Part shown: positions 6,158-6,191 of the stretch, piece after piece | Layout of the letters: each line of letters starts with the position of its first letter | Numbering within the stretch: the first letter of the stretch is position 1 | Assembly (NCBI GenBank): GCA_910577155.1 | Contig: CAJTMS010000075.1 | Location: 1-6,191, forward strand | Direction of reading: 5' to 3' | Origin: an uncultured Mailhella sp. | GTDB lineage: Bacteria > Desulfobacterota > Desulfovibrionia > Desulfovibrionales > Desulfovibrionaceae | DNA length: 6,191 nucleotides | The notes under the pieces: model-generated | The model's database searches: none | What the model was told of the DNA's origin: nothing | What the model saw: only the letters and a program-made list of their open reading frames with translations | Made by a program: the position numbers and the translations under genes

Positions 6158-6191
6158 TCATACAAAATATTACAAATAATATTTTCTTTTC

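Noticed and set aside
1..6191. CRISPR array, tRNA or rRNA gene, insertion sequence
   Set aside because: No regularly spaced repeats, no cloverleaf-like sequence, no transposase frame and no terminal inverted repeats with target duplications were seen.

Overview
This window reads as a compact nitrite-ammonification locus from an anaerobic or microaerobic Gram-negative bacterium with a low-GC genome (about 40 % GC by eye). Its core is nrfH and nrfA, encoding a membrane-anchored tetraheme quinol dehydrogenase and the pentaheme nitrite reductase. They are followed by resB/ccsB and ccsA/resC, the two halves of a System II cytochrome c haem-attachment machine. The protein style, the separate ResB and CcsA, and the clear Shine-Dalgarno sites suggest a low-GC relative of Desulfovibrionaceae. 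That placement is an inference. Campylobacterota usually carry a fused CcsBA, and Bacteroidota rarely use Shine-Dalgarno sites, so both fit less well.

Layout. Positions 1-62 hold a probable terminator for a + strand gene lying left of the window. Positions 63-1463 (minus) encode a full-length MocR/PdxR-type regulator: a GntR-like winged helix fused to a fold-type I aminotransferase domain. The divergent intergenic region (1464-1710) has a sigma70-like promoter for each side, two identical 9-bp direct repeats (ACTGGTACT) placed between and over these promoters, and a perfect 9-bp stem-loop in the nrfH leader. nrfH (1711-2283) and nrfA (2308-3789) follow with a 24-bp gap. A very strong intrinsic terminator (3798-3840) separates nrfA from resB (3843-5072). 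ccsA follows at 5109-5888. The right end (5889-6191) holds only a weak minus-strand ORF of 87 codons.

How it fits together. NrfH takes electrons from menaquinol and passes them to NrfA, which reduces nitrite to ammonium in the periplasm. NrfA carries the special CXXCK haem site. ResB and CcsA export haem and attach it to apocytochromes, so their position behind nrfHA suggests a dedicated or co-regulated maturation system, comparable to the fused NrfI of Wolinella. The terminator probably sets a large excess of structural protein over maturation enzyme. The operator-like repeats suggest that the divergent MocR protein controls nrfHA and possibly itself. This would be an uncommon link between a PLP-dependent regulator and nitrite respiration, and it is the most interesting point in the window.
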